64,000 nucleotides of DNA, taken from G963668605 sp963668605. GTDB taxonomy: Bacteria > Acidobacteriota > Terriglobia > Bryobacterales > Bryobacteraceae. This document shows positions 1 to 7,710 of the stretch, in pieces. The stretch is taken from positions 6,882,001 to 6,946,000 of the forward strand of contig OY764903.1 in the NCBI GenBank assembly GCA_963668605.1, read 5' to 3'. How positions within the stretch are numbered: the stretch's first letter is position 1; each line of letters begins with the position of its first letter. The notes below the pieces were generated by a model, which saw only the letters and a program-made list of their open reading frames with translations, had not been told where the DNA came from and did not search any database. The position numbers were made by a program, and so were the translations under genes.

Positions 1-50
1 CTGTTGGAGTTACGGGCATAGCCCAGTCTGGATTCGAACGGGCCGAGCTA
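1..50. repeat. tRNA-like short repeat, copy A
   Basis: This stretch matches 3475-3525 over about 50 bases with a few mismatches; the match stops sharply after the shared gagcta. On the minus strand both copies contain a D-arm-like string (TAGCTC[A/G]G) followed directly by a T-loop-like string (GTTCGAATCC), as if a tRNA had lost its anticodon arm. No complete cloverleaf can be drawn. The copies flank the propeller gene at 256-3057. Copy A may continue left of the window. Confidence 0.5.
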
Positions 51-255
51 TGCAATTAGAAACAGACGCTCCGCCCGGTTCTCCATGGCCGGTGCTGATC
101 GCCCACAACGGGTGTCCCGGCCGCGTGCCTGATTGCTGGTGCTATTGGCTGTTATCGCCAGCGATCCTCCGGCGACGTTCTTGCTGGCACTTCTCCGAGA
201 TGGCGACTTTACGGGAATCGGCTCGCTTGATATTTGAAGAACGCCATGTGGCAGT

Positions 256-3057
256 TCACGGCTTGATCGCCATGGTCGCGTCAACCTGACTATTAAGCCC
301 GCCGACCTCGACGACGATTCGAACGATCAATGGTGGCTTGTAATTAACGTACGGTGGCTGATTGAAATATGGCACGCGTGCTCGGATGACCGTCATCCCG
401 TCCAGGGTAGTCGCGACCCCTGCACTCGACAGTTCATTGAAATGAACGTTGATCGGTACGCCGTATAACTGATTGCCTGCGCCATTCACGGCGATACTGA
501 TCAGAGCGCCATGCCAGGCTGGGTTCTCGGAGGAATTCGGCGTGCCATCTTCGTTGAAGATGATCGCGTGGCCAACTCCGGTGCCATCGACAGTGAATAG
601 ACCTGGTGCATGAGGGGCTGTGGGTAGGACGACCGGGCTCGTTCGGCCGCCGTCGTACTCCACTTCGACGCTGGCTTGGGGATTGGCATCGATCCAGTCC
701 GGCATCGTAACGGTCCCGTCTTCGGAGGTAGAAAGTGCAACGCCCTCGACGAGAACGCGAGCAGTCGACGAAATTCCGACGGTCTTTACGATCACTCGTT
801 CGCCTGGGGCAAGGGGAGCAGCGGCCTGGCTCGCGGCATTCCACACGGAATCGATGTGGGTGGAATCCACCTGGAGATCGTCAAGGCGTAGAACCACTAC
901 GTCAGAATTCGACTTTCCGCCTCCATACGTGTGTCCCGCCACGACAACATTTCCGGCGGCGTCCAGAGTGATTGCCTTGACTTCGAAAGACCGCAAGTCT
1001 CCGACAAACGTGGAGAAGAGCAGGTCGGTCGCACCAGGGTTGAACATGGAGACAAATCCTCCGGCAGACTCGAAGGCGCCCATCAGCGGCGAGCGTGTTG
1101 GGAAGCGATGGGATGCCGTCCCACCGGCAACGATGGGGCGACCCGCTGCGTCTACGGCAACAGCATTAGCGGTATCGGTGTTCTCTCCACGCAGGCAGGT
1201 GGAGAAAACGATCGCCGAGGAATCCGGATTCAGACCAGCGACGAAAGCATGACTGGAATTGGTGTAGGACGGAGCGTCCGAGTGAGGTTGAAAAGCGTCG
1301 GTGTTGGTGTAAAAGTCCGACCCACAGCCGGAGGTTCCTGCGAAGACGAAGTTGCCATTCGAGTCGAGGGCCCCACTCTTGATTGTGGCGTGACCCATTC
1401 CCATGGCGAATTCGAGTTCGCCAGAGGCCCTGAATTTCCAAATCGTGTTGCCGCCGGCAACATACAAGCCTCCGTCCAGGTGCGAGAGCAGCACATCCGG
1501 AGACGGAACACCGGCGTAACGGAACTGGAGAGGGGCACCGGAGAAATCGACAGTGTAGATCGAAGAATCAGTCAGTGTATAGCATTGTGGCGGATGGTCA
1601 AGGATTACAACGTGGCAAATCATGTGCGAATGGTAGAGGCCCAACTGCATGCCTCTTTTGGAATCGAAGGCTAATGATTTGGGACGCAATTGTTCCGAGC
1701 CTGTGGGATAACCGTTCATAGTCAGCGTGCTTTCGACTCTCGTCAAATCGCCCGTGAGCTTGGAAACAAAAATATAATTCGGCCAGCCTCCGGCTTGGAC
1801 GTCTGCGAAATAGGCCGATGTAGTGGTTCCGGCGACATAAACAGCCCCGGAGGCATCCAAGGCAAGCGCGACGGGGGCATCATCATCCAGACCGCCCAAA
1901 TACGCCGCCGCCATTAGATTGCCCGATCGATCCAGCTTGGCGACAAACACATCGGACGTTCTTTTCGCACTGAGAAAGACAGAGGTCGGTCCGCCATCCG
2001 AGGGCACCGACCCCGGCCACAATACGTTGGTTTGAGAGCTGGTGTATTCCGAGACTCCATAGCTATCAACGGTCCAAGTTGCAAAGCCGTCACTGCTGCG
2101 AACAATACCCCTAGTCGAAGCAGCGTAGAGTAATGGCGATCGCGGATCAGCGGCAATCTTCTGCAGAAAGTTGCCCGGCGCTGTCGTTTTCGTCCACGTC
2201 ACGCCGTTGTCGCTGCTGCGATAAATGGCCTCGTATGTTACGGCATAAATAGTATTGGGGTGGAAGGGATCTACTTTGCTAGCGCGTGTCCCCAGTGGCG
2301 CACTCGTGATTGCCCACGTGATACCGTAATCTGCACTCTTCCATAGCTCCCCCGAAATCGCGTAGTTGATGGCATAGGTTACGCCAGGCCGCCTCGCATC
2401 AAAGTCCGTGACGAAGAAGTGCCATTGGAGGTGCTCCCACGTCAGGCCTCCGTCCTGAGAGCGCATACCCTGATAAAAATTGTTCAATCCAGACACGTAT
2501 AAGATGGACGGCCGTGTGGGATCGATTTTGAGAATAGTGCCGGCAGGTGAGGGTAGTACCAGGGAAGTCCAGTTCTCGCCGCCATCCGTACTCTTGTAAA
2601 GAAAACTCTGACTGGTTACTGCCGCGTAGATGGTTGTTCCGTTCTTCGGATCCACAGCGACGGTGAATGAGCCGACCGGCAGCCCATTCGAAATGGCCGT
2701 CCAGGTTGCCCCGTTGTCGTTGGATCGGAAGACTCCAGTCGAGGTTCCGGCCCACAGCCTGCCGGGTGTCTGATTGTCGGGTTCAACAGAGAGTACATCG
2801 TCCTGCAACGTAAAAATAGGGCGCGTCGTGTTTCCGTCAACCCGATACAAATTAGAACTCATCGGCTGATTTTTTGCGGGAAGGTCGCGTGAGTAGGTCG
2901 TACCTGCGATGTAGATTTCTCCGGCAGCGTTTATAGCCATGGCTGCTACTGAATCGGCGTCACTACCTCCGATTTTCGTCAGAAAGCCAGCGTGTGGTGC
3001 AGCGTAAGTTACCGTCATTCCGAATAACACGCAAATTCCGACACGCGTTAAAAGCAT
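256..3057 (-). CDS. Secreted SBBP/BNR beta-propeller protein
   Basis: The 933-residue product starts with a hydrophobic signal peptide (about residues 1-19, ending near TYAAPHA). The N-terminal part and the middle carry SBBP-type propeller motifs (AGEIYIAGTT, SGAVYVAGTT, AGNVVVAGHT). About residues 90-330 carry BNR/sortilin-like repeats of the form S.D.G.TW (SNDNGATW, SADYGITW, SSDNGVTW). The last 200 residues, from about IDSVWNAASQ, resemble the C-terminal domain common in Solibacter surface proteins (TIGR03437-like). Such proteins are thought to be extracellular or cell-surface; substrate and role are unknown. It stands alone on its strand. The family assignment is from motif recognition, not a search. 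Confidence 0.8.
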   Translation of the reverse strand: MLLTRVGICVLFGMTVTYAAPHAGFLTKIGGSDADSVAAMAINAAGEIYIAGTTYSRDLPAKNQPMSSNLYRVDGNTTRPIFTLQDDVLSVEPDNQTPGRLWAGTSTGVFRSNDNGATWTAISNGLPVGSFTVAVDPKNGTTIYAAVTSQSFLYKSTDGGENWTSLVLPSPAGTILKIDPTRPSILYVSGLNNFYQGMRSQDGGLTWEHLQWHFFVTDFDARRPGVTYAINYAISGELWKSADYGITWAITSAPLGTRASKVDPFHPNTIYAVTYEAIYRSSDNGVTWTKTTAPGNFLQKIAADPRSPLLYAASTRGIVRSSDGFATWTVDSYGVSEYTSSQTNVLWPGSVPSDGGPTSVFLSAKRTSDVFVAKLDRSGNLMAAAYLGGLDDDAPVALALDASGAVYVAGTTTSAYFADVQAGGWPNYIFVSKLTGDLTRVESTLTMNGYPTGSEQLRPKSLAFDSKRGMQLGLYHSHMICHVVILDHPPQCYTLTDSSIYTVDFSGAPLQFRYAGVPSPDVLLSHLDGGLYVAGGNTIWKFRASGELEFAMGMGHATIKSGALDSNGNFVFAGTSGCGSDFYTNTDAFQPHSDAPSYTNSSHAFVAGLNPDSSAIVFSTCLRGENTDTANAVAVDAAGRPIVAGGTASHRFPTRSPLMGAFESAGGFVSMFNPGATDLLFSTFVGDLRSFEVKAITLDAAGNVVVAGHTYGGGKSNSDVVVLRLDDLQVDSTHIDSVWNAASQAAAPLAPGERVIVKTVGISSTARVLVEGVALSTSEDGTVTMPDWIDANPQASVEVEYDGGRTSPVVLPTAPHAPGLFTVDGTGVGHAIIFNEDGTPNSSENPAWHGALISIAVNGAGNQLYGVPINVHFNELSSAGVATTLDGMTVIRARVPYFNQPPYVNYKPPLIVRIVVEVGGLNSQVDATMAIKP

Positions 3058-3474
3058 GAATTCACAGTATCAGAACGGAAACAGTCCAGCATTATCGTTA
3101 GCGAAGCGAACGCTCGGGACGTGGCCTCCTGCTTCGCGGCTGCCGCGCATAGGAATGTGAAATGCGCAAACCGGGAACTTGACCGCTGCGATGCCTCGTG
3201 CGAGATCCTCATCCCACCGCGAAATCAGATCTCGGCGCACGCAATACGCCGCTCTCGGGCGTCGGCGACGCTCCGGCCGGTGATCGCGGTCACTCGGAAG
3301 TTGGCCGGCAGCGGCCGAGGGATGCCGCCGGAAGTAGCGCGCTCGCGCGCCGATTTCCTGTGACCTGCGTATCCCCATGATGACAAGCCCTTCGCTTTTG
3401 GGTCGCTACTGAAGTTGAAGCGCAAGAGTTCTAAAGTCGTCCAGGATGGAGAGCCATCAAAATATCCTTTATCG
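3058..3474. other. Intergenic stretch with no recognised gene
   Basis: About 420 bases upstream of the propeller gene. Open frames here on both strands have unlikely compositions and no motif I recognise. It may hold decayed sequence, since decayed genes follow immediately on the right. I see no convincing promoter or terminator. Confidence 0.4.
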
Positions 3475-3525
3475 CTGTTGGAGTTTCTGGGTGAGCCACA
3501 ATCTGGATTCGAACGGGCTGAGCTA
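3475..3525. repeat. tRNA-like short repeat, copy B
   Basis: Second copy of the repeat at 1-50. On the minus strand it reads TAGCTCAGCCC followed by GTTCGAATCC, strings typical of the tRNA D-arm and T-arm, but no acceptor or T stem pairs properly. It lies just downstream of the broken metallohydrolase and may mark an old recombination or integration scar. Confidence 0.5.
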
Positions 3526-3594
3526 CGGGTGTGCTCGCCAGCCACCGGCCAAACGGCCACCCAACGTGAGCGTTCCGAGACGCGCGTATTGCGA

Positions 3595-3942
3595 AATACT
3601 CGGGTCGGAGCGGTAGGCTGTCGGTCAGAAGATGGATGAACTCGTCGCAACTTCGGGCCTGGAGTGCGTAGTTCGAGCGCCGCTCTCTTCCGATCGTGGA
3701 CGAGTTGCCGAGCTCATCTGGCGGCCGCATAGCGAGCCGGCGCCGTGCGCAGGGTAGACCTGGGTGTCGTTCGCGGAGAGGTCCGGTCGGCCCACATCGC
3801 CGATAAAGAGAGTGTCACCCGTGACGAGCGCACCAGGCAGGCCGGGCTCCCCTTTGCCGGTCATCACAATGCAGATATTTCCCGTCGTGTGGCCGGGAGT
3901 CTGCAGAAACTCGAGCCGGCAGTTCCCCATCACGGACGTCAT
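3595..3942 (-). pseudogene. Broken MBL-fold persulfide dioxygenase-type hydrolase
   Basis: Two minus-strand frames together give the C-terminal half of an ETHE1-like metallo-beta-lactamase-fold protein. The first frame has TPGHTTGNICIVM, then GDTLFIGDVGRPDLS and VYPAHGAGSLCG. The second frame, joined by a frameshift near 3715, has STIGRERRSNYALQ and LPLRPEYFA. The N-terminal half with the HxHxDH metal site is absent. Compared with the family as I know it, several dozen residues are also missing between GRPDLS and VYPAHG. The remnant begins inside the stop codon of the neighbouring hydrolase gene (ATG overlapping TGA), so the breakpoint lies at that junction. It is surely non-functional. Confidence 0.85.
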
Positions 3943-5741
3943 TTGTCAGGATTGTAGTCTTTGCTGACGCCGGGCGCGATCGACGGCAGAATCAAACGTG
4001 AAGCATGTTCAGCGGATGTTGCTACCGAAATATGCGCGATGGGCGCGTTCTCATACGAGGAGACCGGCTCAAATGAGTTCGGGTGAATCTCGTAACGTGG
4101 CGTGTTGCTCCCCGTAATGTGAACGGCGATGCGATGGCCTTTGTCCAGGATCAGCGCCGTTTTCCAAAGGTCGAGCGTCAGCTTGCGGATTCTCCCTTTT
4201 TCAAGCGGAGCGGCTTTGTTGAATCCCTTCCAGTACCGGGCCATGATCGCGTTATCCAGCATCAATGCCTCATAGCCGTTCGGGTAGACGTCAATGAACT
4301 TGACCATGATGCTGGTGTCCGCCACATCCGGCGTGACGTACAGTTCCACAATCACATTGCCGGTGATCTCGATCGGTTTCGACAGGGGCTCGGATACAAA
4401 GCGGATGATATCTTTGCGATCCTTCAGTTTTCGTTGGTCTAATGGGCCGCGGTTTTCGCCCAGATTTGCGCCGCCGACGGTTGGAACCGGATTCTTAGGA
4501 TCGTAGGCGTAAGTAACCGGCGCACTCTTGCCCCGCGGTTTGTCGGTGCTCAGTTTGCCGTCGCTCTGGAGATAGTAGTAGAGCGGTGTGCTTGGAATCG
4601 GCCAGTGGTCCGCCTGCTTCCAAACGTTGCCGGGGGCTCCGGTCCGCATCGTATCGCCCATAAGAAAATAGCGAATCGGTGGAGTATTCATCACCCCGGT
4701 GTCGTTTCCTTTTAACCAGTGATCGAACCACGCCATCGCCGAGCTTGCAGGTAGGTCCTGCGGAGGGTATTTCAGCCCCTCCAGCACGGCGCCGTGGCCC
4801 TTGGCGGCTACAATGGCGCGATTGTTCTTGCCTCCGATCGCCATGAAATCATCCAGTACCGACGGGCTGAAAATATCGTACCAGCCACCGTGATCCAGTA
4901 CTGCGATTCGCCCGCACGGAGCGGCTTCCTTGCGATGATCGGCTGGCCAGGAATAGCGAGTGAAATCGAACTGCGGCGGACGGGGCTTCGGCCACGGATT
5001 TGATTTGACCCCGCGCTGCTCCGCCCACGCGTCGTTCTGGCTGAGCGGCACTCCGCCGTGGTAGAGAGCGAAATCGCGAGGGAACATCGATGCGACGGAA
5101 ACGTCCGCGGCAACGAGGTGTGGCGGGTTCGCCAGAACCGCTTGCTTCGCCGCGATGCCAGGGCCGGAGCCTCCCGTGATCCCGACCTTGCCGTTTGACC
5201 AACTTTGGCGCGCAATCCACTCGACGGTGTCATAGCCGTCGTCCGAATTAACATGTCCGGACATTACCTCAGGGGTGAACTTCCCCTCAGAGTCGAACAA
5301 CCCGCGCCAGTCCTGGGCGACAAACGCATAGCGGTTCTTGAGGTAATTGCCGGATTTGTTCACCTGGTCTTTGCGGCCATATGGAGTGCGGATCAGAACC
5401 ACAGGCCAGGATCCTCCTCCGGCGGGCAGGCAAATGCTGGTCGCCAGGCGGACTCCATCGCGCATGGGGACCATTTCCGTATGGCAGGCAACGGCTTCGA
5501 GCAATGCCTGAGCGGGTTCCGCCTTGCTCTGGCGGAGTTTTTCGCGATATTTCTGAGCCTCCGCCTGAGTCAGAATGCCGTCCTCGTTGGCGTCAGCTTG
5601 CGGACTAAGTTGCAGGAATTTCTGTAGTCGCGGACCTGTTTTGGAGTCTTGCGCCGCTGAACCGGGGCAAACCGCGAGCAGCGTCATAGCGGCCATCGCT
5701 GTCGAGCAAAGGAGCGAATGGATCGAGAATGTTCGAGTCAT
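3939..5741 (-). CDS. Secreted CocE/NonD-type alpha/beta hydrolase
   Basis: About 600 residues, X-Pro dipeptidyl-peptidase S15/CocE family: serine hydrolases acting on esters or acylated peptides. I start at the ATG at 5741, 13 codons inside the longest frame, because a clean signal peptide follows (MTRTFSIHS..., Ala-rich to GSAAQ). Next comes an EF-hand-like loop (DANEDGILT, about residues 50-58), unusual for the family. The hydrolase core has GGSGPG (Ser192 as probable nucleophile; most relatives have GxSYxG), GGWYDIF (probable catalytic Asp) and AKGHG (probable His). The C-terminal third is the jelly-roll domain with ITGNVIVELYVTPDVADTSIMV. The substrate is unknown; a polysaccharide ester is a guess from context. 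Confidence 0.85.
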   Translation of the reverse strand: MTRTFSIHSLLCSTAMAAMTLLAVCPGSAAQDSKTGPRLQKFLQLSPQADANEDGILTQAEAQKYREKLRQSKAEPAQALLEAVACHTEMVPMRDGVRLATSICLPAGGGSWPVVLIRTPYGRKDQVNKSGNYLKNRYAFVAQDWRGLFDSEGKFTPEVMSGHVNSDDGYDTVEWIARQSWSNGKVGITGGSGPGIAAKQAVLANPPHLVAADVSVASMFPRDFALYHGGVPLSQNDAWAEQRGVKSNPWPKPRPPQFDFTRYSWPADHRKEAAPCGRIAVLDHGGWYDIFSPSVLDDFMAIGGKNNRAIVAAKGHGAVLEGLKYPPQDLPASSAMAWFDHWLKGNDTGVMNTPPIRYFLMGDTMRTGAPGNVWKQADHWPIPSTPLYYYLQSDGKLSTDKPRGKSAPVTYAYDPKNPVPTVGGANLGENRGPLDQRKLKDRKDIIRFVSEPLSKPIEITGNVIVELYVTPDVADTSIMVKFIDVYPNGYEALMLDNAIMARYWKGFNKAAPLEKGRIRKLTLDLWKTALILDKGHRIAVHITGSNTPRYEIHPNSFEPVSSYENAPIAHISVATSAEHASRLILPSIAPGVSKDYNPDK

Positions 5742-5751
5742 AGCGAGCGTC

Positions 5752-5858
5752 TCATGCCAATACTTTCCGGCAGTATGCATAGGCCTTCCGAACTTCGGTC
5801 ACCGTGTCCACCTGACCTCGATATTCATACTCGATCAGGGCTGGGATCTCGTACTTGT
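5752..5858 (-). pseudogene. C-terminal tail of a sugar phosphate isomerase/epimerase
   Basis: The last 35 codons of an open frame ending in TGA at 5752 read EIPALIEYEYRGQVDTVTEV followed by RKAYAYCRKVLA. This strongly resembles the end of xylose-isomerase-like TIM-barrel sugar phosphate isomerases. The rest of the barrel is missing; in the same frame the sequence switches at about 5858 to the start of an IS200-type transposase. The tail ends 10 bases before the start of the CocE-type hydrolase, suggesting that an isomerase gene once lay upstream in that operon. Confidence 0.6.
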
Positions 5859-6042
5859 TCTTCTTGCGATACTTTGGAATGAATACTACGTGAAATTAAC
5901 AGTCCCACCTGGTATGGCTTAAATTTTCAAAATCGTCCATCGTGGAAACTCCTTTCGTGTGCTTGGCGGCTCACGTCTGGTAGTTTCCGCGATGGACTCC
6001 CGGAAATGTCAAACTTCTACTGCCGCCCCGGCAAAGCCGGGG
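5859..6042 (-). mobile_element. IS200/IS605-type remnant (left end and tnpA start)
   Basis: From ATG at 5940 the minus strand encodes MDDFENLSHTRWDC, a stop, then FHVVFIPKYRKK. This is the start of a Y1 (TnpA) transposase with a nonsense codon at 5896-5898 where Lys is usual. About 85 bases upstream sits a perfect 7-bp hairpin (CCCCGGC-aaa-GCCGGGG, 6026-6042), the type of subterminal hairpin IS200/IS605 elements use as their end. The catalytic HUH motif and Tyr are gone. The element is dead. Confidence 0.75.
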
Positions 6043-6133
6043 GATCTCCCTATTGGTTTAGGGTTATGTCACAGCGCGTTGACGCCGAATGCTGTTCCGT
6101 GGACTCTCCCGGGCAGGGCGGCGAGCGCGTTGA

Positions 6134-6304
6134 ACAGAACATCAGCAGCAAGAGCCGGACACGATCCTGGGCCCGTTTGGCGGGTCGGAAACCACGTTGG
6201 ATGCGTGCGAGAAGGCCGGCCGCAAAGCGCGCCTGATCGGACTGGATCCCAAGTACCGCGACGTGATTGTGCGGCGGTGGCAAGAGTTTACAGGCCTCGC
6301 GGCG
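6134..6304 (+). pseudogene. C-terminal fragment of a DNA (N4/N6) methyltransferase
   Basis: One plus-strand frame reads DTILGPFGGSETTLDACEKA, then RKARLIGLDPKYRDVIVRRW and QEFTG. This matches the SAM-binding FxGxGTT region and the C-terminus of beta-class site-specific DNA methyltransferases of the kind often found in prophages or next to ParB-like domains. The usual GSGTT reads GSETT. The target-recognition part and the DPPY motif are absent. The fragment ends inside the 3' end of the regulator gene on the other strand. Confidence 0.75.
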
Positions 6305-7400
6305 TGCCGGTGGTCTGGCGAACGACCAGCTGCGGTTCGATCCTCTCGATTGCGAAGTTGGCGTTCGGCTGGTCAATTCTTTGCAGCAGGATGCTTACGG
6401 CCCTGCGTCCGATCTCGTCGCGGCGCACCCGCATGGTAGACAGGCTCGGACGGAAGAAACGGGCGAACTCTATATCGTCATAGCCGATAATCTTGAGGTC
6501 TTCCGGCACGTTGCGGTCCGCCTCTAAGGCGGCGCCGATTGCCCCGATAGCCATGGCGTCGTTCATGGCGAAGACACCGTCGATATCCGGACGCCGCAGC
6601 AAGAGCTGTCGCATGGCCAGATAGCCCCCTTCCATCGACCAGTCGGCCGGTTCTATCAGCGCCTCATCGCACGCCAAGCCACGCTCGGCGAGTGCCTGCT
6701 GATATCCCAGCCAACGTTGTTCCGTGTAGGTGGCGCGCTGTGGCACCACTATCGCGCCCGGCCTCCTGCAACCGGCATCCAGCAGGTGACGCACGGCGGC
6801 GCGAGCGCCGGCCAGTTCGTCGTTCACGAGGCAGTATAGACCGGGAACCTCCGCGTATTGGATGAACAAGCTCAGCGTAGCGTCACCGGACCCGGCCAGT
6901 TCCGCCACCTCATCCTGCCGCAGGGTAGTGATCAGCATGACGGCAGGAAAAGCGCCGCGTTTCCGCGCGGCGATCAGTTCGTGAAAAGGAAGCGTCTTGA
7001 GGTTGACCAGTTCAAGTCCGAGTCCGTGCCTGCGCAGTTCCTCCTCCATGCCTTCAAGCACTGCCGAGTAGAACAGGTTGCCTATAACCTCATTGGGTCT
7101 CCGGCCATAGACGATAGCGATCGCCTGTTTGTTCGCACGTGGCGTTTCGCTTGCGGAGGACTGCCGGAGGTCTGAGACGTAGCTGCCCTTCCCATTTACC
7201 GTATAAATCGAGCCCTCGTAAACTAGCTCCCGCATCGCGCGCTTCACGGTCCCGTCGCTGACTTCGTAGATCTGCATTAACTCGACCGTTGTCGGGAGCT
7301 GCTGGGCGGGGGCATATTCCCCGGCCCGGATCTTGCGGAGGATCTCCTGTTTCAGCTTCAGATACAGGGGGGCGTATTTTGAGGCGCTTTTCGTCATCAT
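6288..7400 (-). CDS. GntR-LacI hybrid transcriptional regulator (AraR-like)
   Basis: A DNA-binding sugar-responsive regulator of about 370 residues. I choose the ATG at 7400 (a second ATG follows at once) because the TATAAT at 7513-7518 would put the transcript start downstream of the two earlier ATGs. A GntR winged helix spans about residues 9-75 (YLKLKQEILRKIRAGEYAPA, LPTTVELMQIYEVSDGTVKR). A LacI-type periplasmic-binding-fold sensor follows (about 90-365; VFAMNDAMAIGAIGAALEAD, LKIIGYDDIEFARFFRPSLS). AraR of Bacillus has this arrangement and responds to arabinose; the ligand here is not evident. It is divergent from the VCBS gene and the best candidate to control the glycan island. Confidence 0.88.
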   Translation of the reverse strand: MMTKSASKYAPLYLKLKQEILRKIRAGEYAPAQQLPTTVELMQIYEVSDGTVKRAMRELVYEGSIYTVNGKGSYVSDLRQSSASETPRANKQAIAIVYGRRPNEVIGNLFYSAVLEGMEEELRRHGLGLELVNLKTLPFHELIAARKRGAFPAVMLITTLRQDEVAELAGSGDATLSLFIQYAEVPGLYCLVNDELAGARAAVRHLLDAGCRRPGAIVVPQRATYTEQRWLGYQQALAERGLACDEALIEPADWSMEGGYLAMRQLLLRRPDIDGVFAMNDAMAIGAIGAALEADRNVPEDLKIIGYDDIEFARFFRPSLSTMRVRRDEIGRRAVSILLQRIDQPNANFAIERIEPQLVVRQTTGTPRGL

Positions 7401-7512
7401 GTGTGCTGTAGACAGCCCTGCCAACGACGGCACGGCACCATGCTCTATCTTCCGCGAAATCGGGCAAGCAGTCAAGAAGCTCCGAAAATCCTTGACGGGG
7501 CCATGAGTAGAC

Positions 7513-7518
7513 ATTATA
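7513..7518 (-). promoter_or_regulatory. Candidate -10 box of the regulator gene
   Basis: A perfect TATAAT on the minus strand, about 110 bases upstream of the chosen start. No good -35 box is seen at 16-18 bases; a weak candidate overlaps 7536-7541. Transcription from here gives a leader of roughly 100 bases. Confidence 0.4.
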
Positions 7519-7524
7519 CTTGCA

Positions 7525-7576
7525 TGGTGCCACGCCTGCGTCATACTGGGCGAGCATGGTACCAGCCATAGTATGG
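7525..7576. promoter_or_regulatory. Candidate operator cluster of the GntR-LacI regulator
   Basis: Two near-identical palindromic elements, TGGTGCCA (7525-7532) and TGGTACCA (7557-7564), each preceded by GCA, lie 32 bp apart, about three helical turns. A perfect palindrome CCATA-G-TATGG (7566-7576) follows. They lie in the divergent region between the regulator and the VCBS gene; the first sits just upstream of the regulator's -10 box. This spacing suits cooperative autoregulation, but binding is inferred. Confidence 0.4.
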
Positions 7577-7710
7577 GGGTTCAGGGAATGAGTAGCTGGA
7601 AAGCGATCGAAGCGCCGGAGACAGAAGAGAACGCCGGAGCGAGCGGCCCGACTGAATTGAAACGAGCACGGCTATTCCGGACCGACGCTTTCGGGGAGCG
7701 CCCGCATCGT

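Noticed and set aside
1..50. Functional tRNA gene at the left edge
   Set aside because: D-arm and T-arm strings are directly joined; there is no anticodon arm, T-stem pairing or acceptor stem.
3070..3650. Open frames on both strands upstream of the propeller gene
   Set aside because: No recognisable motifs, compositions rich in Arg/Ala/Pro as expected of chance frames in GC-rich DNA, and they overlap the repeat and the pseudogene.
6134..6304. Restriction-modification system
   Set aside because: Only the C-terminal end of a methylase remains and no endonuclease gene is found.
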